From positions 1 through 48,821 of the forward strand of contig NZ_PVTI01000027.1 in assembly GCF_003002895.1 (NCBI RefSeq): a DNA stretch of 48,821 bases, written 5' to 3'. This document shows positions 8,697 to 18,445 of the stretch, piece by piece. Below the pieces are notes generated by a model. It was given only the letters and a program-made list of their open reading frames with translations. It made no database searches and was not told the DNA's origin. The stretch's first letter is position 1. Each line of letters opens with the position of its first letter. The translations under genes and the position numbers were made by a program. The DNA is from Knoellia remsis. GTDB lineage: Bacteria > Actinomycetota > Actinomycetes > Actinomycetales > Dermatophilaceae.

Positions 8697-9101
8697 GTGC
8701 CGACTGGCAAGGTGAAGTTCTACGACTCCGAGAAGGGTTTCGGGTTCGTCTCGACCGACGACCCGACCGAGGGCGGCGACGTCTTCGTGCCCTCGAGCGC
8801 GCTCCCGGAGGGCGTGACCCAGCTCAAGAGCGGCGCCCGCGTCGAGTTCGGCATCGTCGAGGGACGCCGCGGCGCCCAGGCGCTGTCGCTGCGACTGCTC
8901 GACCCGGCCCAGAGCGTCACCGCGAACCGCAAGGCGCGTGACCGCAAGCCGGCCGAGGAGATGGTCGTCATCGTCGAGGACGTCATCACCCTCCTCGACT
9001 CGGTGCAGTCCTCGCTGCGTCGCGGCCACTACCCCGACCGCGCGCACGGCAAGAAGGTCGCGCAGGTGCTGCGCGCCGTCGCCGACGACCTCGACGCCTG
9101 A
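8697..9101 (+). CDS. cold-shock domain protein with C-terminal extension
   Basis: 134 residues. Residues 1-68 form a cold-shock domain with RNP1-like KGFGFV (near 13) and RNP2-like DVFVPSSAL (near 29), a single-stranded nucleic-acid-binding beta barrel. The remaining ~65 residues are a mostly helical extension (VVIVEDVITLLDSVQSSLRRGHYP) common in longer actinobacterial Csp proteins. The start is a GTG with GAGG six bases upstream. Its stop overlaps the DUF3027 start by one base (TGATG), so the two are probably translated together. The long upstream gap to the divergent MFS gene could hold a structured cold-shock leader. Confidence 0.88.
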   Translation: MPTGKVKFYDSEKGFGFVSTDDPTEGGDVFVPSSALPEGVTQLKSGARVEFGIVEGRRGAQALSLRLLDPAQSVTANRKARDRKPAEEMVVIVEDVITLLDSVQSSLRRGHYPDRAHGKKVAQVLRAVADDLDA

Positions 9102-9838
9102 TGGCGGCGATCAAGCCCGACGCGACCCTGCGCGGCGCCGTCGACCTCGCCCGCGAGGCGGCCGAGTCGATCGCCGAGCGCGGCACCGTCGGCGAGCACC
9201 TCGGCATGGACATGGTCGAGGAGCGCGTCGGCACGCACTACTTCGCGTGCACCGCCAAGGCGTACCCCGGCTGGCGGTGGGCGATCACCGTCGCGCGCGT
9301 GCCGCGCTCGAAGACGGTCACCATCTCCGAGACGAACCTCGTCCCGGGTGACGGTGCGTTGTTGTCGCCCGAGTGGGTTCCGTATGCCGACCGGCTGGCT
9401 CCCGGGGACATCGGTCCCGGGGACGTCACGCCGAAGGTCGACGACGACCCGCTCCTCGAGGCCGGTTACGAGGCCACGGGGGACGAGGACGTCGACCAGC
9501 TGGCGCAGTTCGAGCTCGGGCTGGGCCGCGAGCGCGTCCTCTCCGCCGAGGGCCGTGAGGTCGCGGCGCAGCGCTGGTACGACGGCGACCACGGCCCGAA
9601 CGCCCCGGTGGCGCAGAAGGCCCCGGCGCCGTGCTCGACGTGTGGCTTCTTCATCCCGATGGCAGGTGCACTCCGGTCTTTTTTCGGCGTGTGCGCCAAC
9701 GCCTGGTCGCCCTCCGACGGTCGCGTCGTGAGCCTTGACCACGGCTGCGGCGCACACTCCGAGATCGACGTCGAGGCTCCAGAGCCCGAGGTCGTCGCGC
9801 CGCCCGTGCTCGACGACACCGAGCTCGAGCGGGTCTGA
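9101..9838 (+). CDS. DUF3027 family protein
   Basis: 245 residues matching the DUF3027 family of actinobacteria, function unknown. The N-terminal ~100 residues are compact and rich in conserved aromatics (HYFACTAKAYPGWRWAITVARV). A cysteine cluster follows near residues 178-213 (CSTCGFF, GVCANAW and HGCGAH), which suggests a structural metal site. The C-terminal tail is acidic. The ATG overlaps the stop of the cold-shock gene, and the pair is often conserved together in this phylum as I recall. A GTATGCC motif at 9381 encodes Tyr-Ala. Confidence 0.85.
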   Translation: MAAIKPDATLRGAVDLAREAAESIAERGTVGEHLGMDMVEERVGTHYFACTAKAYPGWRWAITVARVPRSKTVTISETNLVPGDGALLSPEWVPYADRLAPGDIGPGDVTPKVDDDPLLEAGYEATGDEDVDQLAQFELGLGRERVLSAEGREVAAQRWYDGDHGPNAPVAQKAPAPCSTCGFFIPMAGALRSFFGVCANAWSPSDGRVVSLDHGCGAHSEIDVEAPEPEVVAPPVLDDTELERV

Positions 9839-9859
9839 GGGATCGAGGGGACGCGCGCG

Positions 9860-10183
9860 ATGAGCAACGGTGTGCACAGCGATCCGGGAGCCGGCGACGC
9901 GCGGCGCGCGGCCGGCATACCGGACGACCCCGCGGACGATGCCACCCGGGTCACCGACGGCGAGGCCGAGGTCCTCGCCGCGATGGACGTGCCGACGCAG
10001 CGGATCATCGTCGTGGGGCTCGCGGTGTGGGTCGTCGCGTTCGTCGTCACCCTCGCCGTGCCGGCGCTCCACGAGGGGGACAGGTCGTGGTGGCCGTGGG
10101 CGTGCGTCGCCGGGTTTGCGCTGGGCCTGCTCGGGCTGCTCTACGTCCGACGCGGCCGCGGCAACGCCGCCCTCACCGACTGA
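9860..10183 (+). CDS. DUF2530-like small membrane protein
   Basis: 107 residues: a polar N-terminal region, then two hydrophobic segments (IIVVGLAVWVVAFVVTLAV near 48-66 and a second near 80-97) and a basic end YVRRGRG. It matches the general pattern of DUF2530 proteins. It lies 21 bases after the DUF3027 stop, in the same presumed operon. One GGCATAC motif at 9914 forces an ATA isoleucine codon, which is very rare at this GC content. Role unknown. Confidence 0.7.
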   Translation: MSNGVHSDPGAGDARRAAGIPDDPADDATRVTDGEAEVLAAMDVPTQRIIVVGLAVWVVAFVVTLAVPALHEGDRSWWPWACVAGFALGLLGLLYVRRGRGNAALTD

Positions 10184-10201
10184 CCGAGGTGGGTCCGTCG
10201 C

Positions 10202-11698
10202 TCAGACGCCGAGGGCGGTCTTGATCGGGTCGATCGCGAAGTAGAGGACAAAGAGCCCGGCGACGAGCCACATGAGCGGGTGGATCGCCGACGCCTTGCC
10301 GCGCACGACCTTGATGAGGACGTAGGCGACGAAGCCGGCGCCGATGCCCGCGGTGATGGAGTACGTGAACGGCATGAGCACGATCGTGAGGAACGCCGGG
10401 ATGGCGATCTCGACGTCGTCCCAGTCGATCTCCTTGACCTGCTGCATCATGAGGAACCCGACGAGGACGAGCGCGGGCACGGCGGCTTCGGACGGAATGA
10501 CCTGGACGAGCGGCGCGAAGACCATCGAGGCGAGGAAGAGCAGTCCGGTGACGACGGACGCCAAGCCGGTGCGCGCACCCTCGCCGACGCCGGAGGCGGA
10601 CTCGATGTAGCTCGTGTTCGACGAGACGCCGGCGGCGCCACCGGCAGCTGCAGCGAGGGAGTCGACGACGAGGATGCGGTCGGTGTGCGGCGGCAGGCCG
10701 TCCTCGTCGAGGAGGTCGGCCTCGTGTCCGATGGCGGTCATCGTGCCCATGGTGTCGAAGAAGTCGGCGAGCATGAGGGTGAAGATGAGCAGCGCGGCCG
10801 CGACGATCCCGACGCGGTCGAACGAGCCGAGCAGCGAGAACTGCCCGAGCGTCGCGAAGTCCGGGGTGTCGATGATCTGGTCGGGGAGCGTCGGGACGAT
10901 GAGGCCCCAGCCGGTCGAGTTGACCTTGTCGCCGTCGACGGCCGGGCCGATCTGGGCGATGGCCTCGACGACGATCGCGAGGATGCTCGTGGCGATGATG
11001 GCGATGAGGATGGCGCCGCGCACCTTGCGCACCCAGAGCACGATGATGAGCACGAGCCCGGCGACGAAGACGAACGTCGGCCAGCCCGCGAGGAACCCGT
11101 CGACGCCGAGCTGGACCGGCACCGTGCCCTGCGCGGTGCGGCGCACGAAGCCAGCGTCGACGAACCCGATGAGCGCGATGAACAGGCCGATGCCGACCGA
11201 GATCGCGACCTTGAGCTGGGTCGGCACGGCGTGGAAGACCGCCTGCCGGAAGCCGGTGAGCACGAGGACGAGGATGATGATGCCCTCGAGGACGACGAGG
11301 CCCATCGCGTCGGCCCAGGTCATCTGCGAGGCGACGGCGAACGCGACGAACGCGTTGAGCCCGAGGCCGGTTGCAAGGGCCATGGGGTAGTTCGCGACGA
11401 CGCCCATGAGGATCGTCAGCAGGCCGGCCACGAGGGCGGTGCCGGCCGCGATGGCGGGCAGGTTCGACCCGTCGCCCGCGCCGCCGCCGAGGAAGTTGCC
11501 CTCGGAGTCCTGGGCGAAGCCGAGGATGAGCGGGTTGAGCACGACGATGTAGGCCATGGTGAAGAACGTGACGATGCCGCCGCGCACCTCCCGGCCGACC
11601 GTCGAGCCGCGCTCGGTGATGTGGAAGAAGCGGTCGATCCCGGACGAGCCCGAGGGGCGCTGGGTGCGCGGCTCGGACGAGGTCTTCGCGGTGGGCAT
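10202..11698 (-). CDS. NCS2-family permease (AzgA/hypoxanthine-guanine type)
   Basis: 498 residues with 12 or more membrane segments. The segments TFFTMAYIVVLNPLILGFAQDS near the start and GVSSNTSYIESASGVGEGARTG near 360 are typical of the AzgA branch of nucleobase-cation symporters, which import adenine, guanine or hypoxanthine with protons. The length is typical. ATG start six bases after a TAGGGT -10, so probably leaderless. It is transcribed divergently from the MarR-MFS operon and converges with the DUF2530 gene. Exact purine specificity cannot be read from sequence. Confidence 0.88.
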   Translation of the reverse strand: MPTAKTSSEPRTQRPSGSSGIDRFFHITERGSTVGREVRGGIVTFFTMAYIVVLNPLILGFAQDSEGNFLGGGAGDGSNLPAIAAGTALVAGLLTILMGVVANYPMALATGLGLNAFVAFAVASQMTWADAMGLVVLEGIIILVLVLTGFRQAVFHAVPTQLKVAISVGIGLFIALIGFVDAGFVRRTAQGTVPVQLGVDGFLAGWPTFVFVAGLVLIIVLWVRKVRGAILIAIIATSILAIVVEAIAQIGPAVDGDKVNSTGWGLIVPTLPDQIIDTPDFATLGQFSLLGSFDRVGIVAAALLIFTLMLADFFDTMGTMTAIGHEADLLDEDGLPPHTDRILVVDSLAAAAGGAAGVSSNTSYIESASGVGEGARTGLASVVTGLLFLASMVFAPLVQVIPSEAAVPALVLVGFLMMQQVKEIDWDDVEIAIPAFLTIVLMPFTYSITAGIGAGFVAYVLIKVVRGKASAIHPLMWLVAGLFVLYFAIDPIKTALGV

Positions 11699-11704
11699 GG
11701 CGGA

Positions 11705-11762
11705 ACCCTAGCGTCCGCGGGCCCCGTGGGAAATACTTAGCCGAAGTAATGAGTTAGGCTAA
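11705..11762. promoter_or_regulatory. divergent leaderless promoters and MarR operator candidate
   Basis: The minus -10 TAGGGT (11710-11705) precedes the permease ATG by 6 bases. The plus -10 TAGGCT (11755-11760) precedes the MarR ATG by 6 bases. An inverted repeat, TTAGCC at 11737-11742 and GGCTAA at 11757-11762, overlaps the plus -10 and is a good candidate for an autoregulatory MarR operator. Confidence 0.5.
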
Positions 11763-11766
11763 AGGT

Positions 11767-12222
11767 ATGGGGAGTGACGAGAGCAGCACGTATGCCGCCC
11801 TCTCGCCTGCCGCTGTGTCGAGGCTGGCGGGTGAGCTGCGGCTCGCCTGCATGCGCATTTCGCGCCGCGTCCGCTACGAGAGCACCGACGCCGTTGCGCC
11901 GCACCAGTTCTCGGCCCTCTGCCGCCTCGAGGACGCGCCCCGCACCCCCGGCGAGCTCGCCGAGATCGAGCGGGTGAGCGCGCCGTCGATGACGCGGACG
12001 ACGAACGGCCTCGTGGAGCGGGGCCTCGTCGAGCGCACCGCCGACCCGACCGACAAGCGGCAGGTCATCCTCACCCTCACCCCAGACGGCCACGGGCTCC
12101 TCAAGGAGATCCGGCGCCGGCGTGAGGCGTGGATGTTCGTCCGCGTGAGCCACCTCGACCCCGAGGAGCAGGCCGTGCTGCAGCGCGCCGCCGCCATCCT
12201 CACCCGCGTGGCCGCCGAATGA
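11767..12222 (+). CDS. MarR-family transcriptional regulator
   Basis: 151 residues with a winged-helix fold. The recognition region is TPGELAEIERVSAPSMTRTTNGLVERGL (near 57-84), followed by the beta-wing ERTADPTDKRQVILTLTPDG, whose Asp-Lys-Arg is diagnostic of MarR. The length is normal. The protein should bind DNA as a dimer and release it on ligand binding. The MFS exporter gene starts inside its stop codon (ATGA), so it most likely controls that transporter and itself through the inverted repeat over its promoter. It might also influence the divergent purine permease. Confidence 0.9.
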   Translation: MGSDESSTYAALSPAAVSRLAGELRLACMRISRRVRYESTDAVAPHQFSALCRLEDAPRTPGELAEIERVSAPSMTRTTNGLVERGLVERTADPTDKRQVILTLTPDGHGLLKEIRRRREAWMFVRVSHLDPEEQAVLQRAAAILTRVAAE

Positions 12223-13523
12223 GCCCCACGTTCACCTCGTTCGCCGTCCGCAACTACCGCATCTTCTACGCCGGGTCGTTCGTCTCGAACATCGGCACGT
12301 GGATGGGCCGGGTCGCGCAGGACTGGCTCGTCCTCACCGAGCTGACCGACCACTCGAGCCAGGCGCTCGGCATCGTCACCGGCCTGCAGTTCCTGCCGTT
12401 CCTCGTGCTCGCGCCGTGGGCCGGAGCCATCGCCGACCGCTTCCCCAAGCGGCGCATCCTGCTCGTGACGCAGACCCTGCTCCTCGTGACGAGCCTCGTG
12501 CTCGCCGCACTCGTGCTGTTCGGCGTCGCGGCGCTGTGGCACGTCTACCTCATCGCGCTCGCCCAGGGCGTCGTCACGGCCATCGACAACCCCGCCCGCC
12601 AGTCGTTCGTCTCCGAGATGGTGCCGCGCGACAAGCTCGCCAACGCCGTCGCCCTCAACAGCGCGAGCTTCAACGCCGGCCGGCTCATCGGTCCCGGCCT
12701 GGCCGGCCTCATGATCGCCGCCGTCGGCACGGGGTGGACGCTGCTCGTCAACGTGGCCACCTTCGTCTTCGTCATCGCCGCGCTCGCCCTGCTGCGTCCC
12801 GGCGAGCTCATGCCGGCGCCGCTGACCCGCGGCAAGGGCGCGATCCGTGACGGCATCCGCTACGTGCGGAACCGTCCGGACCTCAAGGTCGTCATGCTCC
12901 TCGTCTTCGTGCTCGGCACCTTCGGCATGAACTTCCAGGTGACGACGGCGCTCATGGCCACCCAGGAGTTCGGCAAGGGCCCGACCGAGTACGGCATCCT
13001 CGGCTCGATCATGGCGACCGGCTCCCTCACGGCCGCCCTGCTCAGCGCCCGTCGTGCCCGCCCGCGCCTGCGCATCCTCCTCGTCGCCCTCGCCGGGTTC
13101 ACGCTCTCGACGACCGCCGCCGCGCTCGCACCGACCTACACCCTCTTCGCGCTCTCGCTCGTGCCCGTCGGCCTGTCCGCCCTCACCGCGCTCACCACGG
13201 CCAACGCCATGGTGCAGCTGCGCGCCGACCCACTCGTGCGCGGTCGGGTCATGGCGCTCTACATGGCGATCTTCATGGGCGGCACGCCCATCGGCGCCCC
13301 GATCATCGGCTGGATCGGCGAGGTCTTCGGCGCGCGCTGGACGATCGCCATCGGCCCCATCGCCGTGGGCGTCACCCTGGTCGCCGTCATGTGGTGGCTG
13401 GCCCGGGAGCAGAATGTCCGCGTGAGTTTCGAGTCGCAGCGTCACCCGCGCCTCACCATCGAGGCCGTGCCGCCCAAGGTGCGGGACACCGTCACCGAGC
13501 CGGCGCCGGAGGCGGCGCGATGA
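12219..13523 (+). CDS. MFS transporter (EntS-like exporter family)
   Basis: 434 residues. The N-terminal FAVRNYRIFYAGSFVSNIGTWMGRVAQDWLV and the loop AGAIADRFPKRR near 67 are typical of the MFS_3/EntS-type group, with 12 predicted membrane segments and a cytoplasmic C-terminal tail of about 35 polar residues. Many relatives export siderophores, macrolides or other drugs; the actual substrate here is unknown. Start and stop both overlap the neighbouring genes by ATGA, giving a tight MarR-transporter-small-peptide operon. Confidence 0.88.
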   Translation: MSPTFTSFAVRNYRIFYAGSFVSNIGTWMGRVAQDWLVLTELTDHSSQALGIVTGLQFLPFLVLAPWAGAIADRFPKRRILLVTQTLLLVTSLVLAALVLFGVAALWHVYLIALAQGVVTAIDNPARQSFVSEMVPRDKLANAVALNSASFNAGRLIGPGLAGLMIAAVGTGWTLLVNVATFVFVIAALALLRPGELMPAPLTRGKGAIRDGIRYVRNRPDLKVVMLLVFVLGTFGMNFQVTTALMATQEFGKGPTEYGILGSIMATGSLTAALLSARRARPRLRILLVALAGFTLSTTAAALAPTYTLFALSLVPVGLSALTALTTANAMVQLRADPLVRGRVMALYMAIFMGGTPIGAPIIGWIGEVFGARWTIAIGPIAVGVTLVAVMWWLAREQNVRVSFESQRHPRLTIEAVPPKVRDTVTEPAPEAAR

Positions 13524-13606
13524 CGCCGACGTTCCGTCGCCGGATGACGCTCGGCGTGCTTGCTGTGCTCGTCATCGTCGCCGTCGCGTATGCCGTCCTC
13601 ACCTGA
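13520..13606 (+). CDS. 28-residue single-pass membrane peptide
   Basis: A short frame starting within the stop of the MFS gene (ATGA overlap). The sequence has a basic start (MTPTFRRRM), one hydrophobic helix (LGVLAVLVIVAVAYAVLT) and no C-terminal tail. The overlap and coherent membrane-peptide composition support translation, and it could be a small partner of the transporter. A GTATGCC motif encodes the Tyr-Ala pair. It is too short for homology to be judged by eye. Confidence 0.5.
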   Translation: MTPTFRRRMTLGVLAVLVIVAVAYAVLT

Positions 13607-13638
13607 GGGCGTGTCCCCGACCGACCGGGCGCCCACCA

Positions 13639-13682
13639 CGCCGACGGCCCGGTCCCGCTGGTGCGGGGCCGGGCCGTCGGCG
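13639..13682. terminator. long perfect hairpin terminator
   Basis: Arms CGCCGACGGCCCGG (13639-13652) and CCGGGCCGTCGGCG (13669-13682) pair perfectly, and an inner CCCGC/GCGGG stem closes on TGGT. It lies between the convergent MarR operon and the lytic transglycosylase gene, so it can serve both. Confidence 0.8.
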
Positions 13683-13705
13683 TCGTTGTCGTGCCGGTGT
13701 CGGCG

Positions 13706-15022
13706 TCAGACGAGCTTGACGCTGCTGTAGGGGAGCACGACCGAGGGCTTGAGCAGGCCGAGGACGTTGACCTCCACCGTCACCGTGTTGGCGGCGGTGT
13801 CGACCTTGAGCACCTTGGCCGAGAGCCCGAGGTACTCACCGGCGGTGATCTTCACCGTGTCACCCGGCGAGAACGGGTCGGGGTCGACCGCGACGGTCGT
13901 CGACGGCAGCGGCGTCGCCGTCACCTTCGGCACGGGAACCGGCAGCTTGGGCGCCACGGTCGGCTTGGGAGCCGGGGCCGGCGGAGCCGTGGTGTCCTCG
14001 GGCTCCGGTTCGGGTGCCGACGTGGGCTTGCTCGTCGAGCCCGGCTTGGGTGCCGTGGTCGGCCGTGTCGTCTTCGACGGCGTGGGCTTCGACGACGCCG
14101 ACGACGTCGGCGTGGGGCTGGCCGAGGGGGCCGGCGGCAGGTACGGCGAGCGGTCGGCATACCCCGGCGGGAGAGCCGTGGCGGGCAGGACGCTGTGACC
14201 GGCGCGGTACGACGCGGCGATGCTCGTGACCTTGCGGACGTAGTCCATCGAGTTGTTGTAGCGGAGCACGGCCTTGGTCAGGTCGTTCGCGTTCGTGAGG
14301 TCGCCGGGGCCCGAGCACAGGTAGACCCCCGCACTGGTCGCGGCATCCGCCATGTTCTGCGGGTCGCGCTTGCCGTCGCCGTTGCCGTCCTGACCGACGG
14401 ACTTCCAGGTGCCCGGGATGAACTGCATGGGTCCAACGGCCCGGTCGAAGACGACGTCACGGTCGAAGCGGCCGCCATCGGTGTCGGTGATCCGGGCGAC
14501 ACCGTTGCCGTTGAGCGGGATGCCGTAGATGCCGGGTGTCGCGTTCCCCGCGGCGTCGAGGAGGTTGCGGCCCCAGCGCCCGTGGTCGCTCTCGACCTTG
14601 CCGATGCCGGCGAGCAGCGCCCAGTCGATCTTGCAGCCCGGGTCGGCCTGCGCGAGCAGCTGCTGCGCGGCCTGGTAGGCGGCGAGCGCCTGGGCGGGGA
14701 TGCCACCGGCAACGCTGGACATGCCCCAGGTCTGCGGCTCACTCGGGCCGGGCAGGGACTCCGGGGGGATGGAGGAGTTCGGGTCCGGCAGCGCGAGCGC
14801 CGGAAGGGCCGGGAGCGCCGGGAGGCTCTTGACCCCGCCGGCCTGCTGGACGGCGACGGGAGGCACGACGATGCGCGGCTTGGCCGTGGCGGACTGCTCG
14901 GTCGCAGCGACTGCGGCGACGCCGGTCGTCGTCACCGCGATGGCGGCAACGGCCCCCGCGATGCGTCGGCCGGTCGTGGTGCGCAGAGCGGCCAGTGCCG
15001 CTCGGTGTGTGCTGACACCCAT
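13706..15022 (-). CDS. secreted lytic transglycosylase with KOW-like C-terminus
   Basis: 438 residues. A signal-type N-terminus (basic GRR, then IAGAVAAIAVTTTGVAAVAA) leads to an MltB/SLT_2-like domain near 105-300, which cleaves the MurNAc-GlcNAc bond in peptidoglycan. The likely catalytic glutamate is E144 in GIGKVESDHGRWG; GPMQFIPGTWK and LRYNNSMDYVRKV are family motifs. A Pro/Ser/Thr/Lys linker (about 310-380) follows. The last 60 residues, GDTVKITAGEYLGLSAKVLKV onward, resemble a KOW motif, normally found in NusG and ribosomal proteins and unusual on a secreted wall enzyme. The ribosome site AAGGAG lies about 8 bases before the ATG. Confidence 0.87.
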   Translation of the reverse strand: MGVSTHRAALAALRTTTGRRIAGAVAAIAVTTTGVAAVAATEQSATAKPRIVVPPVAVQQAGGVKSLPALPALPALALPDPNSSIPPESLPGPSEPQTWGMSSVAGGIPAQALAAYQAAQQLLAQADPGCKIDWALLAGIGKVESDHGRWGRNLLDAAGNATPGIYGIPLNGNGVARITDTDGGRFDRDVVFDRAVGPMQFIPGTWKSVGQDGNGDGKRDPQNMADAATSAGVYLCSGPGDLTNANDLTKAVLRYNNSMDYVRKVTSIAASYRAGHSVLPATALPPGYADRSPYLPPAPSASPTPTSSASSKPTPSKTTRPTTAPKPGSTSKPTSAPEPEPEDTTAPPAPAPKPTVAPKLPVPVPKVTATPLPSTTVAVDPDPFSPGDTVKITAGEYLGLSAKVLKVDTAANTVTVEVNVLGLLKPSVVLPYSSVKLV

Positions 15023-15066
15023 GTCAGCTGCTCCTTCCGCTCACGCCGTCGTTGGCGTACCGATCA

Positions 15067-15126
15067 AGGTTACCCGGAGGTATGGCCGCGGGGAAATCCT
15101 TCGGTGAGTTTTGCCACAGGTGGCAA
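15067..15126 (-). promoter_or_regulatory. promoter and palindrome upstream of the lytic transglycosylase
   Basis: A minus-strand -10 candidate TAACCT (15072-15067) lies 45 bases before the start. Further upstream, TTGCCACAGGTGGCAA (15111-15126) is a perfect 7-2-7 inverted repeat, a likely operator for an unidentified dimeric regulator. Confidence 0.45.
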
Positions 15127-15188
15127 GGCCATTCGTGCTCAAGGTCGGGGGAGGCGCGTCCATTCCCCGGACACGGACGAGGACATGG

Positions 15189-15223
15189 CACGGGGACGGC
15201 CTCGTGTGGAAGCCGTCCCCGTG
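15189..15223 (-). terminator. hairpin terminator downstream of serC
   Basis: CACGGGGACGGC (15189-15200) pairs perfectly with GCCGTCCCCGTG (15212-15223). It follows the serC stop and precedes the lytic transglycosylase promoter. Confidence 0.75.
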
Positions 15224-15261
15224 AGGGCGTGGCGCCGTACGGCGCGCGATGAAACCGCTGG

Positions 15262-17659
<2,398 letters not shown>

Positions 17660-17710
17660 GGTTTCCCTCGTCTCGGGTTCATCCGGTGGGTGGGCGGGAC
17701 CATTGTGCCC

Positions 17711-18424
17711 TCACCCCTCGGCGCGCTCACGGCCGATGGTGATCCACGTCTGTTCGGCCCGCGCGAGGAGCTGCCCGTCCGCGGTGAAGAGTGCCGAGCC
17801 GGCATACCTCTTGCGGCCGTCCGCCCCGCGCGGCCACGACACGACGACGTGCTCCTCGCCGACGACCGGGGGCGTGAAGAGCTGCGCCGTCATCGTGCCC
17901 AGCACCATGGGCGGCGACGGGAACCCGGCGGCCTTGCCGCCGGGGCAGTCGAGCGCGGCCCACACCTCGGGCAGCGAGGCATCGCGGGGTGTCCAGGTCG
18001 CGGCATACCGGCTGTCGGCACCAGCGGGGTCCACGGCGCCGGAGCGGATCTGGAGGCCGTCAGGGTTGGCGGGTCCGCAGCCGTAGCACGTCGGGAACGG
18101 GTGATCCTGCGCGCGCACCCCGCGCGACTCGGCCTCGCGTGCGACGGCAGTGGAGACGGGGTCGGGCACCTCCTCGCGCAGCGGTGGCGCCGCCACGGCC
18201 GTCGCGACGACCGTGTCGCCGTCGAGGAGGGTCGTCGCCTCTCCCGGGGTCCTGCCCTCGTCCAGGACGAGCTCGCGCTCGAGCGGCGGCGGCTGCTGGA
18301 GGCGAGCCGTCACCGCGGACGCCACCGTCGGGAGCGGGGTGTGCATGGCGAGGATGCCACTCACCCAGCCGCCGTTGCCGGACGTCGGAGGGCCGCTGTA
18401 CCGCTGGGGGATCACCACGTGCAC
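17711..18424 (-). CDS. hotdog-fold thioesterase-like protein
   Basis: 237 residues with two repeated halves. The sequence HPFPTCYGCGPANPDGLQI near 108 is the CxGCG-type segment seen in hotdog-fold thioesterase-like proteins. The second half (AALDCPGGKAA, then LGTMTAQLFTPPVVGEEHVVVSW) fits one hotdog domain. Catalytic residues cannot be fixed by eye. GTG start six bases after a TAGGTT -10, so probably leaderless. It sits between citrate synthase and a divergent MFS gene. Acyl-CoA hydrolysis is a plausible activity but not shown. Confidence 0.65.
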   Translation of the reverse strand: MHVVIPQRYSGPPTSGNGGWVSGILAMHTPLPTVASAVTARLQQPPPLERELVLDEGRTPGEATTLLDGDTVVATAVAAPPLREEVPDPVSTAVAREAESRGVRAQDHPFPTCYGCGPANPDGLQIRSGAVDPAGADSRYAATWTPRDASLPEVWAALDCPGGKAAGFPSPPMVLGTMTAQLFTPPVVGEEHVVVSWPRGADGRKRYAGSALFTADGQLLARAEQTWITIGRERAEG

Positions 18425-18430
18425 GGTCCC

Positions 18431-18436
18431 AACCTA
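18431..18436 (-). promoter_or_regulatory. leaderless -10 (TAGGTT) of the hotdog-fold gene
   Basis: TAGGTT ends 6 bases before the GTG at 18424. Only 21 bases separate this start from the divergent MFS start, so the two promoters must overlap. Confidence 0.55.
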
Positions 18437-18445
18437 CGTGTCAGG

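Noticed and set aside
10280-11740. 486-codon plus-strand open frame opposite the NCS2 permease
   Set aside because: Composition dominated by Asp/Glu/Arg/His, as expected of an antisense shadow of a membrane protein gene; no recognisable domain.
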